A DNA stretch of 64,000 nucleotides, taken from positions 124,001 through 188,000 of the forward strand of contig MQVO02000035.1 in assembly GCA_001986395.2 (NCBI GenBank). Direction: 5' to 3'. Below are positions 11,505-21,639 of the stretch, piece by piece. The notes under the pieces are model-generated. The model made no database searches, was not told where the DNA came from, and worked only from the letters and a program-made list of their open reading frames with translations. Positions within the stretch are counted from its first letter, which is position 1. Each line of letters opens with the position of its first letter. This stretch comes from Irpex lacteus (lineage: Eukaryota; Basidiomycota; Agaricomycetes; Polyporales; Irpicaceae). Position numbers and translations under genes: made by a program.

Positions 11505-14227
11505 CTATCTAAGACGAAGAACATCCATGACACTGAAGATTCGAACTGTGCCGTCATCGGAGGAGGATATGATTGAGTCGGCATCGGGGGAGAACGCGAC
11601 GTTTCTAATCTTGTCTTCGTGTCCCTCATATCTCGCCACCAATCGACCAGAGCGGGCATCCAGCAATCCGACATTGCTCTCGATGGTGCCAACACAGATC
11701 CACTCCCCACTCTTGGAATACGCCAATGTGTTCACAGAGCCCTTATGTTCGTCAACAACAGCACGTCGTTGACCAGTCCACGAGTCAGCAATGACGATGT
11801 GCGCATCGTCGGAGCCTGTGACCAATTCGCTGTCGTCGGGCGAGAAAGCGACACACCAGACCGGTGCTGAGTGCTCATGCAACGTCAAAAGCTCTTCTCC
11901 AGTCCGGACGTTCCAAACACGGGCCGTCTGGTCTTCGGAGACAGTGGCCACACGAGTGCCATCGTGGGAGATATCCGCCATGTAGATGTTAGCCTCGTGC
12001 CCGCGCATAGTCGCGAGCGTTTTGCCATCCGTCGCATCCCAGACAACGACGATGTCATCCATGGTGGCGACGATCTTGCTGCTGTCGGGTGTGAATGAGA
12101 TCCAGTGGGGACATGTCATGTTGTTGATAGTAAGAAGTAGCGCGTAATTTTGCGATACATCCCAGACGTTCAGGACGCCGTCCAACGAACCCGACACAAG
12201 GCGTGAGCCGTCAGGGGAGTAGATGACTGTGGTGACGTCCGTCTCGTGTCCTTCGAGAATATGCAAATCTCCGTTGTCGATATCTATGCTACTCCCGTCT
12301 TTATCAGGGATGACCGCCCGGACTACAATCCTCAGATCCGCAGATCCGGACGCAATCTCAGCACCATTGGGGGAGAATGCGAGAGCGTAAACGCTATCAT
12401 CATGCACGCTCGCCGGTCTGATGACTGTGCCGGTAGATAGCTCCCAAAAGATGACGGCCGCGTCATCGAAGCCAGCGGCAATGAGTTTGCCATGAGGAGA
12501 CGCCGCCATAGCTTTGAGCGATCCTTGCTGCTGCGCTTTTTCGGAGAGATGCTGGTGAGGCCATCTGATCGTCTTATCATTGCCGGAGGAGTCGCAAAAG
12601 TTGATGTTTGCGCTGTGCAATGGGCCCATTATCTCTGGAAGAGTGTCCCCCAGGAGGGCACTGGACGTCCATCCAGTGATCTTGTGGATTCGTTCTCGGC
12701 GTATAGCATCTTCCAGATTTAAGCTACCGACTAAGATGATTTTAGTTCCTGTGAGAACTAAATCGTAAGACACAGCCACTCTAACCTTTGTGTCCATCGA
12801 CTACGATGAGTTCTGGCGCGCACTTTTCGTGCAATGATGCGAGAATATCCTGGGGAAAGTCCTCGCCCTTTAAAATAGAGACCCCGGAGTAAGTATTGAA
12901 AACATGACTGAGTGCGAAGTACTCACCAGAAATAGACTCTTGACATCCTCGTCACACGCAAGAGCACGCTCTGCGTTGGGGCACACCTATAAACTGCGGA
13001 GTTCCACAGTTTGAAGTGGATATGGGAAACACGCATGCGCACCTGAAGAATGTAGTCGAGAAGAGCATCGATGGGCTGATTTGCCTGTACATGAAGGAAC
13101 TCAGCAACAATTTGCGTGATTGAAGCGGTCGCCTACAGTTCTGGCCGAACTCTCAGCGTCGGATTCGTCGACGAACACTGGCGCAGCTGCATCATAAGAC
13201 GGATCCTCTCCAGGTGGCAATACATGCGGCCCTGCACCTGCTTTGAGCGTCCTGAAGATACCCAGCCGCCTTTTCATCTTGTAGTATCTTAAAAATATGG
13301 ATGGTGTCTTGGTGGGAGACTGCCATGACTGGGAGGGCTCGCCTGTGCCATGGGGCGACGAGGGCCGTGGTTCGTGGGGAGCGAGAGCGTCGGATGATGA
13401 CATTGTGTCCTTTACAGGAAGCGAACGTTCTTCGTGATGTGCTTGGTGATGAATGGCCAACCTCATATTCATCCCGATATCAAGGACATTAAGAGCATTA
13501 ACATCCACATCTACCGTAGTCGTCTCTTGCCTGGAGTAAATCGCCGTCACCTTGTATCTCGGCGACTTAACGTATCCTCTAACAATGATAAGCTCCTCCA
13601 ACCTTATCTCGATGGTCTTTTCTATTCCTTCGTACCAGCTCTGGATGTTATCCAGGACGTATTGCTTAAAGGCTCTGCTCGATTCGATTGTCGTCAGCAC
13701 TCCTACCTCCGGAAGATAGCACGTGGCACCGTGTTTCTCTTTCAGCGAATACATAGCCTTAACGTCCGCCGTTGCTGTTGGAGGAATGCCTCTGTGTTCC
13801 GGTAAACTTTGCTCGCATACACCTTGAAGAAAGGTAGTACTGACCCTCCAAGTTTCCCACCGAGCTCCGTCTTTACGATAGTATGGCTCTTCACTACGCC
13901 AGGATTCAAGTAAGATTTGTATGTTTTGATCATGTCGGGCATCGCGCGGACATCGAAATAATGACAAGCCTCTTCCGGCAAATGAATCGCCATACCCGTT
14001 TTATTAGTGACTTCGTCTTTCGCGAGACCATCAACGTTGAAGAGGAAGATAAATGCGCCGGATGCGCTGATATATCCGACATCACCGAGCTGAACTTCTG
14101 AGGAGTCATCGGGCCCTTCCGGGATCCACATCGCATGTCCGTGACCCAAGGATGCCAATTCGCCGGCATATACGGTAGAGGGATGTCCAATCGATGGAGG
14201 CATGAAGGTTCCGTGTTCGTACTGCAT
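11505..14227 (-). CDS. WD40 repeat protein with uncharacterised N-terminal half, copy A (6 exons, 815 aa)
   Basis: Exons in transcription order: 14227-13845, 13791-13137, 13084-13043, 12986-12927, 12867-12786, 12730-11505 (2448 nt). All splice sites are GT-AG, and all six exons have counterparts in copy B at 35.2-37.9 kb with matching phases. The last exon encodes about seven WD40 repeats (for example SPDGSRLVSGSLDGVLNVWD and SPDDSELVTGSDDAHIVI), which should form a beta-propeller scaffold. The first 350 residues (start MQYEHGTFM, then VQLGDVGYI and GAFIFLFNV) form a region I do not recognise. Residues 350-410, encoded by three tiny exons, contain CPNAERALACDEDVKSLFL. The ATG at 14227 is chosen because it is conserved in both copies; 14257 is possible in this copy only. 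No transmembrane or catalytic motif was seen. Confidence 0.8.
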
Positions 14228-14350
14228 AGGATCGCGAACATATTCAGATGACGACATATACGAACGAAAGGAGCTTACAGTCTTCCAATCGGCACTTGAT
14301 AGGAGATGCCAGGGGACGCGAGACTACGGCGGACAGGGATGGGGCTGTCA

Positions 14351-14360
14351 TATATACCCC
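14351..14360 (-). promoter_or_regulatory. Candidate TATA box of WD40 copy A
   Basis: GGGGTATATA on the minus strand lies about 125 nt upstream of the ATG at 14227. The same block stands at the same place before copy B (38070-38079), embedded in well-conserved sequence. A GTAAGC donor and a TGCAG acceptor between it and the ATG, conserved in both copies, may mark an intron near the 5' end. Confidence 0.4.
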
Positions 14361-16249
14361 TCATGCCGGCCTGGGCGGACATGAACGCGAGAACCAAGTA
14401 CCACGCTCTCAAGTGGCAGAATGCAGGATCTGAACAGCATCCGTGACACGCTGAGGAGGCGTGAAATCCGTATTCAATGAAGCGATGCGTTATTAGTATT
14501 GTCCTCTTGCGTCTGATCAGCACGTGTATCTTCATTCACAGCTATACGGCTTTTTGCATATCTATCGATCCCAGTACTAGATGTTTATCCAGCTCAATTC
14601 CCAGCTACGATGTCGAGCCTCGAGGGTGAGTCACTGCCAGGGCGGGCGTTCAATATCATCACCTGTCCTTCCATCTGGCAGTGCCTATCAAAGACGTTAG
14701 ATAGAATCCGCATGTGGCGCTCAATAACTATTTCGACGTACAGCTTCGGTTTCCCGCAGTCTGTATCTGCATTTGATAGATGTCAGAAGACACATACACC
14801 CGGTATAGTCGTGCAGTTCAATGCGATGCAAGGACATATTAACTTTCGCGTGTAAGCACTTCGGAGGTCCAGTCTTGCCTTCTTAGGATAAACCGAAGTT
14901 GAAGGGTCCTTAGCTGCACCATCTTCTCGCGTACAACGCGTATGGTATTATTCGATGCGGTCTCCGGCGACACTGCCAAGGCAGCTTTCGTGAGGCATCG
15001 CGCTTCTTCGATGGTGCGTCGTGTTTGTAAGGAGTGACCACCCTCATGGACGTACGTCTGACGGCAGTATTACGGCGTCTGAAAGAATTAGGGTGATCCA
15101 CGATTGGCCCAGAACGATTTTGACGTACTTGTACACACATCATATGACACGAGGGCAGCCCATACAGAACGAACGAGATCCTGAGCACGCCCAAGTTGGG
15201 GGCTCACAGTGAGCCTTATCCAGACCCCTCGACACTCATTTGTTTGGTGCTCGCGGTTTTGGAGTGGTGGCCTGGTCTTTCATGCTTGCAGCGAGTTTGC
15301 GATGATGATAAGGATATATGAAGGTCTCTTCGTATCTTGAACACTATGGATGTGTTGTGAACAGGCAACGACTTTGAACTGCATGCTTAGCTTGAGTGAA
15401 GGGCATGATCGATGACTTTTTAGTGCTTAGCCTACCGAGAGACAATGAACAACGAACCTCCGATCTGTTCACAAGCAACATAATCCTGCGGCGAATGAAT
15501 CGTGTATTCTCCGTATCGTGAATCATCACCTCGTATCATTGGGGTGACTCCACACTGCAGAATGACCTCATTGAACACTCACGTCATCCAAACGGTTGAG
15601 ATGAGCGGTCAAGGACTTCGGTAGGGACTACACGGGAATCGTCGGGCCTCCTATAGTCGAAAGAACATTTTGGGTGGCTTCTTGACGATTGTATAAGATA
15701 GATACGAGGCGCCGAGTGTATGCTGAGCACAAGAGCTTCATGACACAGGAGTGTACAGTACTTGAAGCTGGACTAAGCCTGACAACGATCGTGACGAGTT
15801 ATCTTCACGCGGTAAAGAAAATAAAGCACGTACAGTACAAGGGGTCGCAGAAAGCAGAGTTTCACGAGTCAAGCCGGTCCTGCACGACCCAGCCATCTTC
15901 TGCTGTCACTATCGACAGCTTTCTTTCACCGCGATTGTCGTGTTGTATCGCAGCACCTGCTGCTTGGAGCTCATAGTCTGTCAATCCAAACTATGATGTG
16001 AATTCACGGGCAAGTTCTGGCGCAGTCCTACGGAGGTGGGGTAGGAGGTTCCTGAGGCACTCGTCTGATGAAAGTATCCTCGCTCCGTACTGTAGGACGT
16101 CGAGCAAACACCGTATGATGTTGTGTGCCAGTTACGTACATTCTTAATCATGCACTGCATGATCACCAGATTCCGCAAGCTTGTACGCGCTTGATCTTAC
16201 TTGAAACGCATGATCCTCAGCCGTTGGTACAGTATTCGACTAGATGTCG
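14361..16249. repeat. Upstream part of the segmental duplication, copy A (moderately diverged)
   Basis: This stretch aligns with 38080-39660 with obvious substitutions and indels; by eye roughly four bases in five agree in the parts compared. It contains the TCCATCTGGCAGTGCCTATC block (about 14668). I see no gene in it; its ORFs are not conserved between the two copies. Confidence 0.6.
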
Positions 16250-17155
16250 GCCATGGAGCCATTCTTGTAGTCGTCGATGCTTTCTCGGGAGGCAAGACCA
16301 CCAGAAGACGACGCAGCTCGGGAGAGAATCGTTGCAATGGATGACGCCGAAGCACCTTTGAGGTATAGCTCGGAGTCGCTAGTCGTGCTCACCGGGGAAC
16401 TTCACTGTATTCTTAGTAGGCAGATCTAAAACGTTCATAAGCTTAGCACCCCGTCATCTTTGTGTCTACTTTCTACGCACATTGTCAATGCCAGTCGATT
16501 GCTAACCTCCCAAATCTCCTTCCCAACTCCTACGTCCTCTTCAAGCTCATCGTCGTCATCTTGAGAATGCAGAAGCCGTAGTGAGGGCGCTCTCTGCTGA
16601 CGGTCTAGGTTCAGAAGTGATCTTGAGGTACGAAGGTTGAAGTTGGTGGGTGTAAGACTTGCAGAAACATTCTGTCCGCCGGTCAGACAGCCGAGCGTTG
16701 AAAAAGCATTCTGGTATTTCACTTCAAGTTCAGGTCTGAGAGTGTAACTTTTGTGATAACTAGACAAGTAAAGTCGAGGCGAGGTACGGGACAGTCAACA
16801 TCGTGCAGAAAAGGTGAATGAGATTGTCGTCGTGTTGAGAGCGACGAGCGGCTAGTGGTCGGCAACACGGAGGTTTTAGATTCGGAGACTGAAGCTTGCT
16901 TGACTGGCCAATCGCTAGCGTGTGGGAGGATAGTATTCGACAGCAGCTTCAGTAGGAGACAGAACCGAGACGTGGAAGGTGACGACAAACTTCACAGAAC
17001 GTGGTTGGTCCTGCAAATAAATTTAGATATTGGATGTAGTCAGTGTGCGATTTCTGGGTTGTCGAGGCCCTCTTAAGATACAGATTAAGACCGTAAGATG
17101 ACAGTGGAGTTCTACGAACGCCAGACACACACTCAGAGGGGAAACCGGGTGATGG
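16250..17155. repeat. Near-identical 0.9-kb segment, copy A, resembling a gene fragment
   Basis: From about 16255 to 17150 this is almost identical to 39666-40545, in sharp contrast with the more diverged sequence on either side. On the minus strand it has coding-like stretches: a serine-rich run (ASVSESKTSVLPTTSRSSL), an acidic run (SQDDDDELEEDVGVG), and further on LYLKGASASSIATILSRAA. These lie in different frames with no consistent exon chain, and small indels separate the two copies (for example CACCTTTGAGG against CACCTTGAGG). I take it for a non-functional gene piece or part of a mobile repeat. Confidence 0.5.
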
Positions 17156-17163
17156 GAACGCGG
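17156..17163. repeat. 8-bp target-site duplication GAACGCGG, left
   Basis: GAACGCGG stands directly before the inverted-repeat element and again directly after it at 17662-17669. Confidence 0.85.
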
Positions 17164-17661
17164 TAGTGTTGCTCACGGTTCAGCTCCTTAGCCACGAGCC
17201 GTGTAGCTGAACCGTTATGAAGCCGAGCTAGGCCGAGCCATCAGTGACCGGCTCTTGCCGGTTCAGCTTGCCACGGCTCACGGCTCATAAACCGGCTATG
17301 ACGGCTCAAGCCGGTGATCCATCCTGACAATAGACGAACATACCGATTCCTTACGTATTTGAATAAAATTGGTCAGAATTCAATTAAAGTGAGTCTGTGA
17401 TACTCATAGACATATTTTGGAGGTTAATTTAGCAGAATTGTGAAGTGTAGGTAGCCAGAGAGGCGAGGTTAGTATCGGCCCACAGAACGTGAGGACGAGG
17501 CGCCCAAGTGGCGCCCGTATTGATGGCTCATAACCGGCTGAGCCGTAGCCGTTTGAACCGAGCCGTAACTTGGCGGCTCGGCGTGGCTCGGTCCATCACT
17601 TCTCATCAAAAGCCATCAAAGCTGAACCGTGTCGAGCTGGGCTGCGCCATGAGCAACACTA
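17164..17661. mobile_element. Non-autonomous hAT-like inverted-repeat element A (498 bp)
   Basis: The ends are TAGTGTTGCTCACGG and the reverse complement of CCATGAGCAACACTA, matching at 14 of 15 positions. The element is flanked by the 8-bp duplication GAACGCGG. The 8-bp duplication and TAGNG-type ends are typical of hAT transposons. The subterminal regions are full of short repeats around GGCTCA/GAGCCG in both orientations, likely transposase-binding repeats. No transposase is encoded, so it would need an enzyme in trans. Element B at 40.55 kb has the same first eight bases but different subterminal repeats. Confidence 0.75.
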
Positions 17662-17669
17662 GAACGCGG
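17662..17669. repeat. 8-bp target-site duplication GAACGCGG, right
   Basis: Exact copy of 17156-17163. Confidence 0.85.
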
Positions 17670-18918
17670 TTGCCTCCTGCCAATTCGGGAGATGTCGTTC
17701 GACTCACCACCCGAGCGCAAAGTAACAGGCAAAACTCGGCGGATCTATCAATGGGTCCATGTGGTAATACTAGGATCCCCAATCCATGTCAGTCTCGTAA
17801 CCTGCTAGCAGCCTGAGACATATCGTCTTCTCCTGGGAACTTGAATCCTGCATGAATCGACTAGCAAACTCAGCAAAGCCCTGGTGTCGAGGTCACGACA
17901 TCCAGGGAAAGCGCGGGGAGCACCATAGCGACTTGGATGCTTAGGTGTCAGAATCAAGTACGCAGAATATTGGTATCCGAGCAGCACCAGTGCGGTAAGT
18001 AGCTTGATTGGTTCGAAGGTTACCGAAATGACGTGCGGACAGGCCTAAAATGAGTAGACGAGAATATATCACAAATATCGTTGAGATAGGTTAGTCGTAC
18101 GCCTTGCTCCATAACCATTGGCCCTCTTACAGACGGCAATACCTAGATTAATGGCGAACAAACAAGCAAAGTTTGTGAGTGTTGTACTATACTCTGAAAT
18201 ATGCACATCGAACCGTGAACAAACCTGTACGTGTTTCTCGGACTCGTGCAATATAAGGCCGTCAGCCTGTCTAATCGTCGCTACATCTCATGCAGAGGCT
18301 TTTCTGGCATCAGATGGCATTTGAGACCCGCCGTCGACAAGTCAATGATGGTCTCTATGCCGTCCAAACTGCACAAAAAAGGTCTTGGACTATGATAAGG
18401 ATGTGTCGCCACGGGACCACGAGCGCGATACTCCTTTGTCGCGCAGTTATCAATTGAGGGACCAGTCGGTTTGGAATGAGGTACATAGTGAACGTACTCG
18501 TTTAGCTAGAGGAACCTTCGTTGGAGGGGGGGGGGGAGCGTACGAGGGGATTTTCATCCCATTCAGTCCAAACGGGTATATCTAGTCTTTCGTTGAATTT
18601 CTGCATATGCTTTTGTCTCGTAACCTACGTAGTATGTCAATGGTATCGTGTATGATGTCGTAAAATGTCATATGAAACAGCTCGGGATGTACTCTTGGTT
18701 GTGTCGCCCCGTAACAATGGTACATATCAGTAGCAAGTTCAAAGATCTAAGTACTCTGCTGCGAATCGACAGTGCCGGTGCGGTCGAAGTGCGTACCGAC
18801 TAGCCGACTCTGTGGCCCGATTAACCAAGACGATACACGCTATATGCTGTATGAGGGAGTGTGACCGTCGGCTGCATGCTTGCGGGGATGTCTTGCTGCG
18901 ATACAAATGTACACGCCG
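17670..18918. other. Stretch without a recognisable gene
   Basis: Only short unsupported ORFs. It contains a run of about ten G at about 18526-18536. It resembles no other part of the window as far as I can see by eye. Confidence 0.5.
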
Positions 18919-19109
18919 TCAATGTACACTCATCCATCTCTTCTTCTTGAGTTGCCGTTGAAGTATTTCCAAGCTCTTGTCCTCGCCATTCTGAGCTGCA
19001 AGGTTCTCCCAGATACGACCTACCAAACTGAAGTCAGTAATGCTATTTAGCAACGCAACAGGCGACATACCGCTGGGCTCTAGTGTGACCACATCCACGT
19101 CGACTGATC

Positions 19110-19149
19110 TGCGCTCCTCCTCCTCCTCCTCCTCCTCCTCCTCCTCCTC
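19110..19149. repeat. (CTC)n microsatellite, left part, insertion target
   Basis: An uninterrupted CTC run encoding glutamate on the minus strand. It continues after the retrotransposon at 29184-29210, where it grades into a mixed Glu/Asp tract. Confidence 0.9.
19145..19149. repeat. 5-bp target-site duplication TCCTC (left)
   Basis: TCCTC precedes the left LTR, and TCCTC follows the right LTR at 29184-29188. Because the target is a CTC repeat the match has limited weight, but the 5-bp length is usual for Ty3/gypsy. Confidence 0.7.
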
Positions 19150-19394
19150 TGTAAGGGTAACTATCACTCAAGCACCAGGTAAGTTTGACCGAGTTATATT
19201 CGGATCCTACGCTAGTACAATAAAGTGAAAGTTAAAGATACAAGTACGCTAAGCACGCGCTAAGCGTGTTGCAGGAACTATACAGTCAATACCTAATTTA
19301 GTAAGATGGTTTCCCATCCGCCCGTCGTCTAGCGCGCGGCGTAGCCGCTCGCCGTAAATCGCCATATAATATAGAAATAATACCAGCCCTAACA
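19150..19394 (-). repeat. 3' LTR (245 bp)
   Basis: Begins TG and ends CA, and looks identical to 28939-29183. It contains a nested repeat GCTAAGC..GCTAAGC and the GC-rich inverted motif GCGCGCGGCGTAGCCGCTCG. Its reading frames are not conserved coding sequence. Confidence 0.95.
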
Positions 19395-19410
19395 CCCTCC
19401 CCCTCAAGAC
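19395..19410 (-). promoter_or_regulatory. Polypurine tract for plus-strand priming
   Basis: On the minus strand the sequence GTCTTGAGGGGGAGGG directly abuts the 3' LTR; its purine run is the usual primer for plus-strand DNA synthesis in LTR elements. Confidence 0.85.
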
Positions 19411-19454
19411 TGAGTACTGGGGTCGGTTTCCCGACCAGGCACGAAGTCGGGTAC

Positions 19455-19646
19455 TTACATATGGAGATCCGGAGATAGCCCATCCGCGCCGGTGTCATCC
19501 ACGTCGAGGATGGGGCTCGGATCGACAGCCTCAAGCCAGTCCATAATCCCCCGATAGTCGTCCCCATCTGCGTCCGCGTCGATGTCTCGGCTAGCATCGT
19601 CATTCCGTAGCACCCCTAGTTGTTCCCAGATATAATGCGCATTCAT
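19455..19646 (-). CDS. Small acidic ORF overlapping the end of the 611-aa ORF (63 aa)
   Basis: Starts at an ATG whose last two bases are the first two of the TGA stop of the preceding ORF (ATGA, 19646-19643), an arrangement known from termination-reinitiation coupling. The product is short and acidic (DADADGDDY, DVDDTGADG), with no recognised motif. It ends about 45 bp before the polypurine tract. It may equally be a chance ORF; conservation in other copies of the element would decide. Confidence 0.35.
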   Translation of the reverse strand: MNAHYIWEQLGVLRNDDASRDIDADADGDDYRGIMDWLEAVDPSPILDVDDTGADGLSPDLHM

Positions 19647-21478
19647 CCTTCTGTCGTGGTAACCAACGGTCGTGAGAGGAGTTGGGAAGGCCTGAAGTGA
19701 TAGTTGGTCTCGTGCATATACCGCGCCACCTCCTGCAGGATCATAATCGTAAACGCCCCGTCCTCGCTGTCGCAGGCTAGCTTGGCCACGCGTAGAGCTC
19801 CGCGCAACGCCGACAAGTCGCTGACTCGACCGTCGCTATGCCTGTGGATCCCGGGCACCTGGATCTCTGGGTGTGTGGCTAAGTGCTCAGCCCACAGGTG
19901 CACATTGGCCGCGCCTGCGCGCAGCCCGTGGGCCTGGCCCCCCGCCGTGTCCGCCATTACTGCGTCTGGTGCGGTTGCTGCCTGCTCCGCCTCGATCCCT
20001 TGGTTGGTGGCGGTCCCGAATAGTACAGGCGCAGCCCCGAGCGTCGCGCCCGCAGAGTGCGTGGACGTCCTTTCCTTGCGCCGCTGTATCTTACGCTCGT
20101 GGCGTGCGGCGTTCGGTGTGGACCGCTTGAATGGTGCCCAAAGTGGTCGTTGGTGTGTTTGAGCCGTGACGTAGGTTTGGAGCGCGTTCCGTTGACCCAC
20201 GGGCGTGGTGTTGCACTCGTTCACGAACTGTCCCCAGAACTCGAGCGCGAGTAGGTTGCACGGCGCCATGGCGACGTCCCTGAGGTGGTCTGCCTCAGCG
20301 GGCGTAACAGGGAACCGCCAGGGCGGGTTACTATTCGTGATGGTGGGTAGTCCGATGAGTGTACGCGACCTGTCGAGCCCCCTAAGCCTGAGCATGTTGA
20401 CGTTGAACACGGGTGCGGCGTCCTTCGGTGGGGTCACCTTGAGGTCGCTGGTCCACCCGGGGATTCCCTTAGTGTACGCCTTCAGCTCCTCCTTCGTCCA
20501 ACGCCTGCCCGTAATGGGGTTCACCATCATGAGTGTGGGTGCGGTAGGCGGCAGACCCTTCGACATGTCGATAGCGATTCCGTACAGTACGCGGAACCCG
20601 TGCATGGGCTGTGTGGGCACTATTGGCTCCCCTTTCTCGTCTGCCATCGGTATCAGGTAGTTGAGTATCGCCGTCACGCTGGCTGGTACGTCGACGTTGA
20701 CCTGCCCTCGTGGCCCGGTCGTCGTCTGGCCCATACGATTGGCCAACGACGTCGTCGTGCTGCCCTTGTGAGCTCCTATCCGCTCCTCCAGCGGCCGTAG
20801 GCCCTTCTGCGTACGTTGTTGAGTTGCCTCAACCTTGGTTGCGGCCGCCAGTGTTGTCTCGGTTTCCCGAGGGGGAGCTTCGGGGGTGTGTCCTGTCTCA
20901 TACCTCGTGACAACGTCCAATATGGTAGCTTGGGACACTCGCCTGAGCTCATCGACTTCCCCTGTCGGTGATCGTGCTCTCTTTCTCACCACTAACTCCC
21001 TCCGGAGTAGCTCGACCTTGTGTGCGAGGTATTCTGTCTGCGCCGTCAGCCTCTGCACGGTCCGTTCCTTCAGTTCGCATTCTTCTCGTGCGTTCTTCGT
21101 GTTCCGTTCTTCGTCATTCCTCTGCCTTCTTAGACGTCTCACATCATCCTTGAGCTCCGCTATCTCTTTACTCTCCCTGTTCTCCTCTCTCTTGGGTGTT
21201 CCCGCTAGCTGCATCACGGCGGCCATGACTGAAGGTAAAACTGCCCATGGCATCCCCTCCCCCCCTGAGACCGTGTTGCCGGTCAACAAACGGTCGATAG
21301 GTTGGTGGCCATTATTCCCCTTCCTTGGTTCGGGTGAACGGCCTCGTCCTTCGCCGCTGGATCGGGAGCGTCGTCGAGTTCGATTGTCGGTTTCCCGACG
21401 AGGAGACCGAGAGCGCTCATGATCTGCGCTCCCACGTGCTCTTTCATCACTCGCGCTCCGCTGGCGGTGATGCGCCAT
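19643..21478 (-). CDS. Retrotransposon 3' ORF of unknown function (611 aa)
   Basis: Lies between the end of Pol (stop at 21640) and the 3' LTR, same strand, with its own ATG 161 nt after Pol. Residues 1-55 are rich in Arg/Ser (RSRSPRRE, RRRSRSSGEGRGR), like an RS domain or a basic nucleic-acid-binding tail. Residues about 105-175 are charged heptad-like sequence (EIAELKDDVRRLRRQRN), a probable coiled coil. The second half looks globular (MHGFRVLYGIAIDMSKG; ALEFWGQFVNECNTTPVGQRN; QRPLWAPFKR) and matches no family I recognise. The position is that of env in retrovirus-like elements, but I see no signal peptide, membrane segment or envelope motif. It could be an accessory nucleic-acid-binding or second Gag-like protein; this is speculative. 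Confidence 0.75.
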   Translation of the reverse strand: MAHHRQRSASDERARGSADHERSRSPRRETDNRTRRRSRSSGEGRGRSPEPRKGNNGHQPIDRLLTGNTVSGGEGMPWAVLPSVMAAVMQLAGTPKREENRESKEIAELKDDVRRLRRQRNDEERNTKNAREECELKERTVQRLTAQTEYLAHKVELLRRELVVRKRARSPTGEVDELRRVSQATILDVVTRYETGHTPEAPPRETETTLAAATKVEATQQRTQKGLRPLEERIGAHKGSTTTSLANRMGQTTTGPRGQVNVDVPASVTAILNYLIPMADEKGEPIVPTQPMHGFRVLYGIAIDMSKGLPPTAPTLMMVNPITGRRWTKEELKAYTKGIPGWTSDLKVTPPKDAAPVFNVNMLRLRGLDRSRTLIGLPTITNSNPPWRFPVTPAEADHLRDVAMAPCNLLALEFWGQFVNECNTTPVGQRNALQTYVTAQTHQRPLWAPFKRSTPNAARHERKIQRRKERTSTHSAGATLGAAPVLFGTATNQGIEAEQAATAPDAVMADTAGGQAHGLRAGAANVHLWAEHLATHPEIQVPGIHRHSDGRVSDLSALRGALRVAKLACDSEDGAFTIMILQEVARYMHETNYHFRPSQLLSRPLVTTTEG

Positions 21479-21639
21479 GCCTGCTGAATTAACTCGAGAT
21501 TGAGTGTGTGTAGATTAGGTTGATGATGAGAGCAAGGGTCGAAGTGATGGTTCGTCCCAAAAGGCAAAAATTTTTCTCATCCACTTTTCCATAGCGCCTG
21601 TTCGGCCCGCTGGCCCCCTAGGCGCCTCTCTGCCTCCGC

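Larger units (their letters stand above)
18919..19149 (-). pseudogene. F-box-like protein, copy 3, 3' fragment cut off by the retrotransposon
   Basis: Carries the end of the F-box paralog: a poly-glutamate tract, then VDVVTLEPSG (copy 1: VDPVTLEPNG), then a 51-nt intron (19070-19020) and the last exon 19019-18919 with the family tail KSLEILQRQLKKK. The intron is a multiple of three with no stop, so the unspliced frame is also open. The upstream part of the gene resumes at 29184 on the other side of the element. Confidence 0.8.

Noticed and set aside
13100..13136. A 37-nt intron in WD40 copy A (and its equivalent in B)
   Set aside because: An acceptor 15 nt further on (TACAG/CGCAG) keeps the same frame, gives a normal 52-nt intron in both copies and places a CTGAG branch-like motif upstream.
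14275..14535. Short upstream frame before WD40 copy A (start MRGIYDSPIP), open also in copy B
   Set aside because: Splicing it to the next exon at the conserved donor and acceptor gives the wrong phase, and its ATG overlaps the TATA-like block; kept out of the gene model.
21283..21567. 94-aa minus-strand ORF before the 611-aa ORF
   Set aside because: No ATG start, overlaps the real ORF in another frame and shows no motif.
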